DNA of 64,000 bases, taken from Granulicoccus phenolivorans DSM 17626 = NBRC 107789 = JCM 15570. GTDB taxonomy: Bacteria; Actinomycetota; Actinomycetes; Propionibacteriales; Propionibacteriaceae. The translations under genes were made by a program, and so were the position numbers. The notes under the pieces are model-generated. The model ran no database searches. It worked only from the letters and a program-made list of their open reading frames with translations, and was not told the DNA's origin. Positions 28,308 through 38,300 of this stretch are shown here, in pieces (within the stretch, counting starts at the first letter, position 1; every line of letters begins with the position of its first letter). The stretch spans positions 1 through 64,000 of the forward strand of contig NZ_AUHH01000016.1 in NCBI RefSeq assembly GCF_000423085.1, given 5' to 3'.

Positions 28308-31217
28308 ATGACTGAAACTGCCCGTTCATCCGCGCGCAAGCCCCGTGCCAAGGGGCTGAAGATCGACCGCGTGTTCACCACCGCCGGCGTCCACCCCTAC
28401 GACGAGGTCACCTGGGAGCGGCGCGATGTCGTCCAGACCAACTGGAAGACCGGCGAGACCGTCTTCGAACAGCGCGGGGTGGAGTTTCCCGAGGACTGGT
28501 CGCTGAACGCGACCACCATCGTGACCAGCAAGTACTTCCGCGGTGCGCTGGGCACCGATGCCCGGGAATCCAGCCTGCGCCAGCTGATCGACCGGGTCGT
28601 CGGCAAGTACCGCGACGCCGGTGAGGAGTACGGCTACTTCGCGACCACCGCCGACGCCGACATCTTCGCCGCCGAGCTCACCTGGATGCTGCTGCACCAG
28701 GTCTTCTCCTTCAACTCCCCGGTCTGGTTCAACGTCGGCACCCCGTCGCCGCAGCAGGTCAGCGCCTGCTTCATCCTGTCGGTCGACGACTCGATGGAGT
28801 CGATCCTGAACTGGTACCGCGAAGAGGGCTTCATCTTCAAGGGCGGCTCGGGCGCCGGGCTGAACCTGTCCCGGATCCGGTCGTCGAAGGAACTGCTGTC
28901 CTCCGGCGGCACCGCGTCCGGCCCGGTGTCGTTCATGCGTGGCGCCGACGCCTCGGCGGGCACGATCAAGTCCGGTGGGGCCACCCGCCGGGCCGCCAAG
29001 ATGGTCGTGCTGGATGTGGATCACCCCGACATCGAGGAGTTCATCGAGACCAAGGCGCGCGAGGAGGACAAGATCCGCGCCCTGCGGGACGCAGGCTTCG
29101 ACATGGACCTGGGCGGCAAGGACATCACCTCGGTGCAGTACCAGAACGCCAACAACTCCGTGCGGGTCACCGATGAGTTCATGAACGCCGTCGAGGACGG
29201 CACCGACTTCGCGCTGCGTTCGCGCACCGACAACTCGGTGATCGAGCGGATCGATGCCGCCGACCTGTTCACCAAGATGGCGAAGGCCGCCTGGGAGTGC
29301 GCCGATCCCGGCATCCAGTACGACGACACGATCAACGACTGGCACACCAACCCCGAGTCCGGACGGATCACCGCGTCCAACCCGTGCTCGGAGTACATGT
29401 CGCTGGACAACTCCTCGTGCAACCTGGCCAGCCTCAACCTGCTGAAGTTCCTCAACGACGACGGCTCCTTCGATGTCGAGACCTTCGCCAAGGCCGTGGA
29501 GTTCATCATCACCGCGATGGACATCTCCATCTGCTTCGCCGATTTCCCGACCGAGGCCATCGGCCGGACCACCCGCGACTACCGGCAGCTCGGCATCGGG
29601 TACGCCAACCTGGGGGCGCTGCTGATGGCCACCGGGCACGGCTACGACTCCGAGGGAGGCCGGGCCGTGGCCGCGGCGATCACCTCGCTGATGACCGCAA
29701 CGGCGTACCGTCGCTCGGCCGAGCTGGCCGCCGTGGTGGGTCCGTACGCCGGGTACGCCCGTAACGCCGACGCGCACAAGCGGGTGATGCGCAAGCATCA
29801 GGCGGCCAACGACGCCCTGCGGCCGCTGTCGGCGATGGACACCCCGATCCGCGACGCGGCGACCAAGGAATGGGACCAGGTCATCGCACTGGGCGGCAGC
29901 AACGGCTTCCGCAACGCCCAGGCCTCGCTGCTCGCCCCGACCGGCACCATCGGCTTCATGATGGACTGCGACACCACCGGCATCGAGCCGGACTTCTCGC
30001 TGGTCAAGTTCAAGAAGCTGGTCGGCGGCGGCTCGATGCAGATCGTCAACCAGACCATTCCGCGCGCGCTGGCCCGGCTCGGGTACGCCGCGGAGACCGT
30101 CGAGGCGATCGTGGAATACATCGCCGAGCACGGTCACGTGATCGATGCGCCCGGGCTGAAGTCCGAGCACTACGAGGTCTTCGACACCGCGATGGGCGAG
30201 CGCGCGATCAAGCCGATGGGGCACGTCCGGATGATGGCCGCGGTCCAGCCGTTCCTGTCCGGCGCGATCTCCAAGACCGTCAACCTGCCCGAGAGCGCCA
30301 CCGTGGAGGACATCGCCGATGTCTACCTGCAGGGCTGGAAGCTCGGGCTGAAGGCGCTGGCGGTCTACCGCGACAACTGCAAGGTCGGTCAGCCGCTGTC
30401 GGACGGCAAGAAGAAGAAGGAGGAGGTCAAGGCCGCGGCGCCGGCTCCGGTGGTGGAGTACAAGCCGCGCCGCAAGCGGCTGCCGAAGTCGCGTCCCTCG
30501 CAGACCACCTCCTTCACCGTGGGCGGAGCCGAGGGCTACCTGACCGCCGGCTCCTACAACGACGGCGGGCTGGGCGAGGTCTTCATCAAGCTCGGCAAGC
30601 AGGGCTCGACCCTGGCCGGGGTGATGGATGCGTTCTCCATCGCTCTGTCGATCGCGCTGCAGTACGGGGTGCCGCTGGAGACCTACGTCCAGAAGTTCAC
30701 CAACATGAAGTTCGAGCCGGCCGGGATGACCGACGATCCGGACATCCGGATGGCTCAGTCGCTGATCGACTACATCTTCCGCCGCCTGGCGCTGGACTAC
30801 CTGTCCTTCGACGAGCGGGCCGATCTGGGGATCTACACCGCCACCGAGCGGGCGCACTACGTCCAGACCGGGTCCTACCGGCCGGAGGAGGAGGAACCGC
30901 TGCCGCTGGAGGGTGACTTCGCCGATCCGGAAGCCGCCGATCCGGAGCAGGAGGCGCTGCCGACTCCCCGGGTGGTCCGGACCGAGACCGCGACGCCGGC
31001 CCAGTCCGCCGGGAGCAAGCCGGTCACCGACCGGCCGGTTGCCGGCAAGGTGGGCGCCCGCCCGGTCGGGGAGGCCCACACCACCGCCGAACTGCTCGAA
31101 TCGCTGACCGGGGGCACGGTCGATGCCCCGCTGTGCCTCACCTGCGGCACCAAGATGCGGCCCTCGGGCTCGTGCTACGTCTGCGAGGGCTGTGGCTCGA
31201 CCAGCGGCTGCAGCTGA
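28308..31217 (+). CDS. nrdJ: Adenosylcobalamin-dependent ribonucleotide reductase (class II)
   Basis: A 969-residue class II reductase that makes deoxyribonucleotides using a B12-derived radical and needs no oxygen. FNSPVWFNVG and VSACFIL (Cys154) mark the active site. NPCSE holds the thiyl-radical cysteine Cys360, and Cys371 (NSSCNLASL) completes the redox pair with Cys154. The C-terminus ends in a cysteine-rich zinc-ribbon-like tail (CLTCG..., CYVCEGCG..., SGCS) that probably re-reduces the active site. A variable linker precedes the tail (about residues 870-930). No class I genes are visible in the window. Confidence 0.95.
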   Translation: MTETARSSARKPRAKGLKIDRVFTTAGVHPYDEVTWERRDVVQTNWKTGETVFEQRGVEFPEDWSLNATTIVTSKYFRGALGTDARESSLRQLIDRVVGKYRDAGEEYGYFATTADADIFAAELTWMLLHQVFSFNSPVWFNVGTPSPQQVSACFILSVDDSMESILNWYREEGFIFKGGSGAGLNLSRIRSSKELLSSGGTASGPVSFMRGADASAGTIKSGGATRRAAKMVVLDVDHPDIEEFIETKAREEDKIRALRDAGFDMDLGGKDITSVQYQNANNSVRVTDEFMNAVEDGTDFALRSRTDNSVIERIDAADLFTKMAKAAWECADPGIQYDDTINDWHTNPESGRITASNPCSEYMSLDNSSCNLASLNLLKFLNDDGSFDVETFAKAVEFIITAMDISICFADFPTEAIGRTTRDYRQLGIGYANLGALLMATGHGYDSEGGRAVAAAITSLMTATAYRRSAELAAVVGPYAGYARNADAHKRVMRKHQAANDALRPLSAMDTPIRDAATKEWDQVIALGGSNGFRNAQASLLAPTGTIGFMMDCDTTGIEPDFSLVKFKKLVGGGSMQIVNQTIPRALARLGYAAETVEAIVEYIAEHGHVIDAPGLKSEHYEVFDTAMGERAIKPMGHVRMMAAVQPFLSGAISKTVNLPESATVEDIADVYLQGWKLGLKALAVYRDNCKVGQPLSDGKKKKEEVKAAAPAPVVEYKPRRKRLPKSRPSQTTSFTVGGAEGYLTAGSYNDGGLGEVFIKLGKQGSTLAGVMDAFSIALSIALQYGVPLETYVQKFTNMKFEPAGMTDDPDIRMAQSLIDYIFRRLALDYLSFDERADLGIYTATERAHYVQTGSYRPEEEEPLPLEGDFADPEAADPEQEALPTPRVVRTETATPAQSAGSKPVTDRPVAGKVGARPVGEAHTTAELLESLTGGTVDAPLCLTCGTKMRPSGSCYVCEGCGSTSGCS

Positions 31218-31233
31218 GCCGTACCGGAACCGA

Positions 31234-31275
31234 AACGCCGAGGGGGCGGAGCAGCAGCTCCGCCCCCTCGGCGTT
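31234..31275. terminator. Strong bidirectional terminator after nrdJ
   Basis: An 18-bp perfect stem (31234-31251 with 31258-31275) closes a 6-nt loop, CAGCAG. It separates the convergent nrdJ and collagen-like genes and is the most stable hairpin I found in the window. Confidence 0.93.
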
Positions 31276-31297
31276 CGGGCAGGTGGATCAGGATCGC

Positions 31298-32611
31298 TCA
31301 GCTGAACGAGATCTGGATCTGCTCCTTCGAGATATCCCCGGTCGCCACCAGGTACTTGGTCGTCGAGCTCAGGGTCAGCGGGGCGCCCGTCGAGGACTGC
31401 GCGGTGCCGGTGAACTGAACGCTCATCCCGATGCGAGCCTGAGTGCCGGTCGACAGACGTGCCGTGGCGCCGTCCAGCGGGTTGTTGTTCAGCTTGAGCC
31501 GGACCGATCCCGGCTTGATCGTGCCGCCGGAGTAGTTGAGGCTGATCCACGGGCAGTCGGCCGGCTTCGGGTCGTTGGTGGCCAGGCACTTGTCCACCGC
31601 TGCCTTCGCCGCGTCGGTGAAGTCCTTGGCACCCTGATCGGTCAGCTTGGCCCGCGCGTAGAACGAATCGCTGCGTCCCGGACCCTCGATGGTGATCTTG
31701 GTCTCCTCGTAGGTCATCCGGTTGTTCGGCGGGCTCACCTCATACACGCCGGGCAGGGCCTGGGTGGTGTCGGTGACGTCCACCCCAAAGATCTTCACCG
31801 GGCCGTTGGAGACGGCGACGGTTCCGGTGGTCTCATCGAGCTTCCACTGGCCGTTCACGTTGATCACCGAGAAGTACACATTCTGCGGGGTCCCGGCGAT
31901 GGTGTAGGAGGCCTGGATGTTGGTCTTGGTGTAGCCGCCGGACGCATCGGCGGTCACATAGGTCGGCTCGGCCACGTACGGCTGGGTGATGGTGCCCTGC
32001 TTGGCGGCCTGCTGGTACACCTCGGGGGTCAGCAGCGGGCCCTCCAGCTTCTGCCGGCTGTAGCTGAGCGCCTTGGTGGCGTCCCCGGCCACCAGCGCAT
32101 CGAGATAGCCCTTGACCGCGGCGGTCGAGTCGGTGATGGCCGCCCGCTCGGCGTTCTTCTTCTCCTCCTCGGCCCGACGCTCGGCAGCGATCCTGCCGTT
32201 GACCTGCACCACCACGACGATCACCGCGATGATGACCAGCGCCACGACCCCGCCCAGGACACCCAGGATGATCTTGGTGGTGTTGTTCTTCTTCTTCGGC
32301 TGACCCGGGCCACCGGGCCCCATCCGGGGGCCGCCGGGGCCGCCGGCCAGGCCGCTGGGCTCGAGGTATCCCGAGTTCGGCCCCGACGGCCGTCCGCCCT
32401 GCGGTCCGACCGGACCCGGGCCGGGGAATTGGCCGCCGGATGATCCCTGCGGTCCGAAGCTCCCGGGTGATCCCTGCGGTCCGAAACTCCCGGGGCCCTG
32501 AGGTCCCTGGGGTCCCTGGGGTCCCTGGGGTCCCTGCGCTCCGAGCGGCCCCTGCGGCCCCTGCGGCCCGGGAGGTCCCTGCTGGTAGCCGCCGTTGGGT
32601 GGCTGGGACAT
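31298..32611 (-). CDS. Membrane protein with collagen-like N-terminal repeats
   Basis: A 437-residue protein I cannot assign to a named family. Residues 1-95 are Pro/Gly/Gln-rich with Gly-Pro-Gln triplets (GPQGPQGPLGAQGPQGPQ) like collagen. One membrane helix follows (about 125-150, IILGVLGGVVALVIIAVIVVVV). The 280-residue C-terminal part, expected outside the cell, has a charged helix (AERRAEEEKKNAERAA) and a DUF4878-like segment with AVKGYLDALVAGDATKALSYS. The rest has beta-rich repeats with FYARAKLTDQGAKDF and PADCPWI. With no signal peptide ahead of it, the collagen-like part should lie in the cytoplasm. Confidence 0.75.
   Translation of the reverse strand: MSQPPNGGYQQGPPGPQGPQGPLGAQGPQGPQGPQGPQGPGSFGPQGSPGSFGPQGSSGGQFPGPGPVGPQGGRPSGPNSGYLEPSGLAGGPGGPRMGPGGPGQPKKKNNTTKIILGVLGGVVALVIIAVIVVVVQVNGRIAAERRAEEEKKNAERAAITDSTAAVKGYLDALVAGDATKALSYSRQKLEGPLLTPEVYQQAAKQGTITQPYVAEPTYVTADASGGYTKTNIQASYTIAGTPQNVYFSVINVNGQWKLDETTGTVAVSNGPVKIFGVDVTDTTQALPGVYEVSPPNNRMTYEETKITIEGPGRSDSFYARAKLTDQGAKDFTDAAKAAVDKCLATNDPKPADCPWISLNYSGGTIKPGSVRLKLNNNPLDGATARLSTGTQARIGMSVQFTGTAQSSTGAPLTLSSTTKYLVATGDISKEQIQISFS
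32490..32580 (-). repeat. 9-nt coding repeats of the collagen-like segment
   Basis: The unit GGTCCCTGG recurs almost exactly from about 32500 to 32540 and in degenerate form to 32580, encoding Gly-Pro-Gln triplets. Exact 9-nt periodicity means slippage would keep the reading frame and change the number of triplets. Confidence 0.8.
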
Positions 32612-32810
32612 ATCGATCACCTTCCATGTGCCTGTGGTCCTGCTGCGCCTCCGGGACTGGCGGAGACATAAATCGACCCGGCCATTGTCCAACGCAGCAG
32701 GGCAATTTGCCGACTCTGCCGCGAGGAGGATCTCGCTGAGGCGGTACGCCGGGCGAAATTCCGCGCCGGGCGCGCTAGGTTTCAGGAGGAACCAACCACA
32801 AGGAGTGGGA

Positions 32811-33731
32811 ATGCCGGAGTACGAGGACTTCGACCTGGATCGGAGCACCGCCGAAGCCTGGGACAGCTTCCAGGGGCGCCTGGCCGAGGTCCTGTCGGTC
32901 ATGGACGACACCGCCGATCTGACCATCGGGTCGGTGGCCAGCAGCAGTGAGACCGTCCCGTTCGTCCGGTTCAGCTCGATCTCCCGCGACATGCTCCGGG
33001 CCGAGGCGGCCTCCAACGGCGTCCTGGCCGACGCCTACCAGCTGACCGCCGCCCAGTTGGCGGCCCTGGAGGCGGCCGGGTGGCAACCGCCCACCGCGGA
33101 AGGGCCCCGAGCCACGCCCAACTTCAGCCTGGAGTGCTCCCAGGAGAACACCGCCGAACTGGCGCGGCAGGCCGTCACGGTGCTGCGCGACATCTACGGC
33201 ATCCAACATCCGATCTTTTTGGCCCCGGACCAGTTGGCGGAGATTCTGCAGCCGCGCGAGGTTCCCCTGACCGGGACCACCGAGTTCGATCCCGAGGATG
33301 TGGTCGCCACCATTCCGGTGAATCGGGAGCATCTGGACGACATGATCACCGCCGAGCTCACCGAGATGTTCGGCCATGAGCCGATGCGCGATGCCGAGGG
33401 CGACTTCGCCATCCGGGTCGGCTCGACCATGCTGTTCCTGCGGACCTCCGCCGATCATCGGGAGATCGTGGTGTTCTCCTCCCTGGTCCACGACATCGAC
33501 GGACGCTCCCGAGCCATGGAGGTGCTGTCGGACCTGAATGCCGAAGTCCGGCTGGTCAAGTTCCAGCTGATCCGCGACCGGGTCTTCGTGACCACCTCGG
33601 TGTTCGCTCATCCGTTCGTTCCGGCCCACCTGCATCAGGCCGTTCGGCTCCTCAGCGAGGTCGCCGACGGGATCGACGACGATCTCGCCGCGAAGTTGCG
33701 AGGGCGCACCACATTTGAGGGCAACCTGTAA
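32811..33731 (+). CDS. YbjN-domain-containing protein
   Basis: A 306-residue acidic cytoplasmic protein. The C-terminal half (about residues 150-300) has the YbjN/type-III-chaperone-like fold pattern: FAIRVGSTMLFLRTSADHREIVVFSSLV then LNAEVRLVKFQLI and VFAHPFVPAHLHQAV. The N-terminal half looks like a second, diverged copy. The function is unknown; YbjN proteins are tied to stress tolerance in enterobacteria. AGGAGTGGG immediately precedes ATG 32811, and TAGGTT (32776-32781) is a candidate -10. It is divergent from the collagen-like gene. Confidence 0.75.
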   Translation: MPEYEDFDLDRSTAEAWDSFQGRLAEVLSVMDDTADLTIGSVASSSETVPFVRFSSISRDMLRAEAASNGVLADAYQLTAAQLAALEAAGWQPPTAEGPRATPNFSLECSQENTAELARQAVTVLRDIYGIQHPIFLAPDQLAEILQPREVPLTGTTEFDPEDVVATIPVNREHLDDMITAELTEMFGHEPMRDAEGDFAIRVGSTMLFLRTSADHREIVVFSSLVHDIDGRSRAMEVLSDLNAEVRLVKFQLIRDRVFVTTSVFAHPFVPAHLHQAVRLLSEVADGIDDDLAAKLRGRTTFEGNL

Positions 33732-33787
33732 CTCCAGTGCCGTTCCACAAGCAGGAACACCATTCTGGTATGTGGACGATCAGCGGC

Positions 33788-33816
33788 TAGAGTTTTCTCA
33801 GTGAACACTGGTTCAC
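33788..33816 (+). promoter_or_regulatory. -10 element with adjoining palindromic operator
   Basis: TAGAGT (33788-33793) is followed by the perfect palindrome GTGAAC-ACTG-GTTCAC (33801-33816), which would sit on the start of transcription. It resembles a site for a dimeric repressor (TetR-like half-sites) and differs from the LexA consensus. The regulator is not identifiable in the window. Confidence 0.55.
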
Positions 33817-33843
33817 CTACGCCGGGTCGGTACCGGCGCAGAG

Positions 33844-33878
33844 AGCTTGCAAGGACGCAGACACGGCTTGCAACGACG
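33844..33878 (+). repeat. Paired 14-nt direct repeats in the PPOX gene leader
   Basis: GCTTGCAAGGACGC (33844-33857) recurs with one change at 33865-33878, a 21-nt period (two helical turns). The first copy contains the 8-bp palindrome CTTGCAAG. Both are in the leader of the gene at 33895 and could be protein or RNA-level control sites. Confidence 0.5.
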
Positions 33879-33894
33879 CGAGACAGGGGGAGCG

Positions 33895-34374
33895 ATGGAA
33901 CTACCCGAGACCGCCCTTGCCGGCGCACTTCCCGCCGGTGTACTTCCGGCCGACGACCCGTTGGCCGGCGATCCCGCCTTCGCCGAACTCAGCGTGGCCG
34001 AGTGCTATCGCCTGTTGGACACCCATCAGATCGGCCGGGTCGCCTGGGCCAGCCGACGCGGGCAACTGATCCTGCCGGTGGCCTACATCGTGTGCGACGG
34101 CACCATCGTGTTCCGGACCACTGCCACCACCATTCTCGCCGAGCTGACCCACGGCGCCCGCGTTGCCTTCGAGGTGGACTCGATGGACCTGGCGGGCCAC
34201 ACCGGCTGGAGCGTCCTGGTGCGCGGCCAGGCCCATGCCCCGCGTACGCCCGATCGGCTCGTCGAACTGTGGTCGAAGAACCTGCCGCAGCCCTGGGCGC
34301 CGGGCCCCCGCAGCGTGGTCATCGAGATCGAGCCCGCCGAGATCACCGGGCGATTCGTCAGCGAACTCGCCTGA
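33895..34374 (+). CDS. Pyridoxamine 5'-phosphate oxidase-fold (PPOX) family protein
   Basis: A 159-residue protein with the split-barrel flavin/F420-binding fold: ECYRLLDTHQIGRVAW, GQLILPVAYIVCDGTIVFRT and TGWSVLVRGQAH. Homologues bind FMN, F420 or heme and are often stress-induced oxidoreductases; the cofactor cannot be read from the sequence. The first 30 residues are a Pro/Ala/Leu-rich extension. A GGGGGAG ribosome site precedes ATG 33895. The upstream region contains a palindrome and paired repeats, and a universal stress protein gene follows 63 nt later. Confidence 0.85.
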   Translation: MELPETALAGALPAGVLPADDPLAGDPAFAELSVAECYRLLDTHQIGRVAWASRRGQLILPVAYIVCDGTIVFRTTATTILAELTHGARVAFEVDSMDLAGHTGWSVLVRGQAHAPRTPDRLVELWSKNLPQPWAPGPRSVVIEIEPAEITGRFVSELA

Positions 34375-34437
34375 TCCGCCGCATTCTCGCGCAGGCCAGG
34401 GAATAAGCTGGGGATATCAGCAAGGTGAGGAGCAGAC

Positions 34438-35325
34438 ATGAGTGGGGACGGATCCCTTCCGGTACTAGTAGGTGTTGACGGCTCCGAGGACGGGCTGCGC
34501 GCGGTGGCGTACGGCGCCCGGATGGCGATGGCCGTGGGTGCAGACCTGCAGCTGGTCCACGCGGTGGACGATGCGGTGCTGGCCGGTGCCTGGGGCATCG
34601 TCTATGACCCGGTGCTGCTGCAGGAGTCCGGCAAGGAGGCCATCGACGAGGCACGCGCCCACGCCCTCAAGATCGGGATCGATCCGGACCGGGTGAGCAC
34701 CAGCATCGAGATGGGGAATCCGCAGGCGGTGCTGACCAAGCTGTCCGAGCGGGCGCAGGCCCTGGTCGTCGGGCGACGTGCCCTGAGCGGGCTGGAGCGG
34801 TTGTTCGTCGGTTCCACCAGCTTCGGCCTGGCCAACACTTCGTACTGCCCGGTGATCATGGTCTCCGCGGCGACCCACCCGGCCCACACCGGTGACAAGG
34901 GCCTGATCGGGGTCGGAGTCGACTTCAACGAGCGCTCCATCCCTGCCCTGGAGTACGGCTTCCAGACGGCCAAGCAGCGCAGTTCCCGGCTGCTGGTCGT
35001 GCATGCCTTCGAACTGCAGTCCAACCGGCCCGACCGCGCCGCGCGGGAAAAGGCCGTGCACGAGGCGGCGGAGAAGTTCCTGCAGCCGCACCTGGAGGAA
35101 CTGCGCGCGAAGTACCCCGAAGTCGAGGTGCAGGTCGAGATCGTGCCCAACCACCCGGTGCCCGAGCTGACCGCGCGTACCAGCACCGTCGATCTGCTGG
35201 TGCTCGGCGTGCATGGTGGCCTGCCGGGCTTCGGTCCCGGGGGCACGGTCCGCGCCGTGATGGCGCACAGTGACTCGCCGGTGGCCCTGGTCCGGCTGAA
35301 GAAGCATCACGAGGGCGACCGCTGA
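34438..35325 (+). CDS. Universal stress protein with two UspA domains
   Basis: A 295-residue cytoplasmic protein with two tandem UspA folds (about residues 5-145 and 160-290). The first carries an ATP-binding motif of the G-X2-G-X9-GS type (VGRRALSGLERLFVGSTS). The second has a related VLGVHGGLPGFGPGGTV. TAAGCT (34404-34409) is a candidate -10, and GTGAGGAG lies before ATG 34438. Its stop overlaps a CTG that may start hrpA. A second, single-domain Usp is at 44702. Confidence 0.9.
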   Translation: MSGDGSLPVLVGVDGSEDGLRAVAYGARMAMAVGADLQLVHAVDDAVLAGAWGIVYDPVLLQESGKEAIDEARAHALKIGIDPDRVSTSIEMGNPQAVLTKLSERAQALVVGRRALSGLERLFVGSTSFGLANTSYCPVIMVSAATHPAHTGDKGLIGVGVDFNERSIPALEYGFQTAKQRSSRLLVVHAFELQSNRPDRAAREKAVHEAAEKFLQPHLEELRAKYPEVEVQVEIVPNHPVPELTARTSTVDLLVLGVHGGLPGFGPGGTVRAVMAHSDSPVALVRLKKHHEGDR

Positions 35326-38300
35326 GCCGTTCCACCCGACCGGCCGCGAAACCCCCGCGGCTGGAGTTTCCCCCCGAATTGCCGATCTCGGCCTGGGTCG
35401 ATGAGATCCGGGCCGAGATCGCCGCCCACCAGGTGATCGTGGTCGCCGGCGAGACCGGCTCGGGCAAGACGACCCAATTGCCGAAGATCTGCCTGACCGC
35501 CGGCCTGCAGCGGATCGGCCACACCCAGCCGCGGCGGCTGGCCGCGCGCAGCGTGGCCGAGCGGATCGCCGAGGAACTGGACACCCCGCTCGGGGAGTTG
35601 GTCGGTTTCCAGGTCCGCTTCACCCGGAAGGCGTCCGCCCAGACCCGGCTGAAGCTGATGACCGACGGCGTCCTGCTGGCCGAACTCACCCACGACCCGG
35701 ACCTGCGCCGCTACGACTGCATCATCATCGACGAGGCCCACGAGCGTTCGCTCAACATCGATTTCCTGCTCGGCTACCTGAAGCAGTTGCTGCCGCGGCG
35801 CCCCGATCTCAAGGTGATCGTCACCTCGGCCACCATCGATACCGCTCGCTTCGCCGAACACTTCGCCGATGCCGCGGGCACACCCGCGCCGATCATCGAG
35901 GTGTCGGGGCGTACGTTCCCGGTGGAGGTGCGCTATCGCCCGCTCGAGCCCGCCGAGGTCCCGGACGCGCCGACGGCCGCGCGGGCCGATCCGCGGGACC
36001 AGATCGACGGCATCTGTGACGCGGTCAGCGAACTGCGCCGGGAGGGCAGCGGCGACATTCTGGTCTTCCTGTCCGGCGAGCGAGAGATCCGCGACACCGC
36101 CGACGCGCTCACCGCGATGGACCTGCGGTTCACCGAGATCGTCCCCCTGTACGCCCGACTGTCGGCCGCCGAACAGCACCGGGTGTTCAGCCCGCACACC
36201 GGGACCCGGATCGTGCTGGCCACCAACGTCGCCGAGACCTCGATCACCGTCCCCGGAATCCGGTATGTGATCGACCCGGGGACCGCTCGGATCTCGCGCT
36301 ACTCGACCCGCACGAAGGTCCAGCGGCTGCCGATCGAGCCGATCTCCCAGGCCAGCGCGAACCAGCGCGCCGGTCGCTGCGGGCGTGTGGCCCCGGGCAT
36401 CTGCATCCGGTTGTACGCCGAGGACGACTTCACCACCCGGCCCGAGTTCACCGAACCGGAGATCCTGCGCACCAACCTCGCCTCGGTGATCCTGCAGATG
36501 ACCGATATCGGGCTCGGGGACATCGCCGCCTTCCCGTTCGTCGAGCCCCCGGACTCGACCCAGGTCACCGACGGGATCCGGCTGCTCACCGAACTCGGCG
36601 CCCTGCAGCCGGATCGCCCGCGGACCGAACCGGCGCTGACCCGGATCGGGCACCGCCTCTCCCGGATCCCGCTGGATCCGCGGCTGGGCCGGATGCTGCT
36701 GGAGGCCGAAACCCAGGGCTGCCTCGCCGAGGTCAGCGTGATCGTCGCCGGGATGACGGTGCAGGATCCGCGGGAGCGCCCGACCGAACATCGCGAAGCG
36801 GCCGATGCGGCCCACCGGCGGTTCTGGGCGGCGTTGCCGGAGTCGCCCGACGCCGAACCCGCGCCCCCGGACCGCTCGGACTTCCTGGCCTATCTGCGGA
36901 TGTGGCAGTACCTGAAGCAGCAACGCGCCGCCCTGTCGGGCAACGCGTTCCGGCGGCTGTGCCGGGCGGAGTACCTCAACTTCCTGCGGATCCGGGAATG
37001 GCAGGACCTGAACCAGCAACTGCGGGAGATCTGTGCGGATCTGAAGCTGACCCGCAACCAGCAGCCGGCACCGGCCGATCGGGTCCATGTGGCGATCCTG
37101 TCCGGCCTGCTCTCCCAGATCGGGCTGGGCGAGGTGACCGAGCCCAAGAAGCAGGGGGCCGGCACCCGTCGCCGGGCCCGGCCCGGCCCGCGGGAGTATC
37201 TGGGAGCCCGGGGTGCGAAGTTCGCGATCAACCCCGGTTCCTCGATCGCCAAGAAGTCCCCGGATCTGGTGATGGCCGCCGAACTGGTCGAAACGACCCG
37301 GTTGTGGGCGCGGACCGCCGCGGGGATCGAGGCCGGCTGGGTCGAGGAGGTCGGCGGCCACCTGATCAAACGCACCTACTCCGAGCCGCATTGGTCCCAG
37401 CGCAGCGGCACCGTCCAGGCGTACGAGCGGCTGACCCTGCTGGGCGTCCCGATCGTGGCGAACCGGGCGGTCGACTACGCCCGGATCAACCCGGTCGAGG
37501 CCCGGGAGATCTTCCTGCGCTCGGCGCTGGTGGAGGGGCAGTGGCACACCCGGCACCACTTCTTCGCCCGCAACCAGCGGACCAGGGCCGAGGCGGAGGA
37601 ACTGGCCGACCGGTCCCGGCGCCGCGACCTGATGGTCGACGACGAGACCATCTACGCCTTCTACGACGCCCGGGTGCCCGGCGACATCACCTCCCAGCGC
37701 CAGTTCGACACCTGGTGGCGCAAGAAGCGCCAGGAGGCCGATGACTACCTCGATCTGAAACTCAGCGATCTGGTCAGCGAGGACGGCGCGATCGCCGATG
37801 AGTTCCCCGACACCTGGACCGTCGCCGGCCATGACCTCCCGGTGAACTACATCTTCGATCCCGGCTCGGGCCACGACGGCGCCACAGTGTCGATCCGGAT
37901 CGGGATCCTGAACCAGATCCCGGCCGAGCCGTTCACCTGGCAGGTCCCCGGGCTGCGTACCGATCTGGCGACCGAACTGATCCGCGGCCTGCCGAAAGCG
38001 ATCCGGACAAACTTCGTGCCGGCGCCCGACCATGCCCGCAAGGCGCTGGCCCGGTTGGCCGAGCATCCGGTCGACCCGGAACGGACCGCCTTCCCGGCGG
38101 CGCTCGGGGCCGCGCTGACCGATCTCACCGGGGTCGTGATCCCCGCCGACGCCTGGCACCCGGAGACCCTCGATCCGCATCTGCGGGTTCGCTTCGAGAT
38201 CCTCGACGGGGACCGGCCGGCCCGGATCGGGGAGGACCTGGCCGAGTTGAAGACCGAGCTGGCCACGCAGGTGTCGGCCACCCTGACCAGGGCGGCCGGG

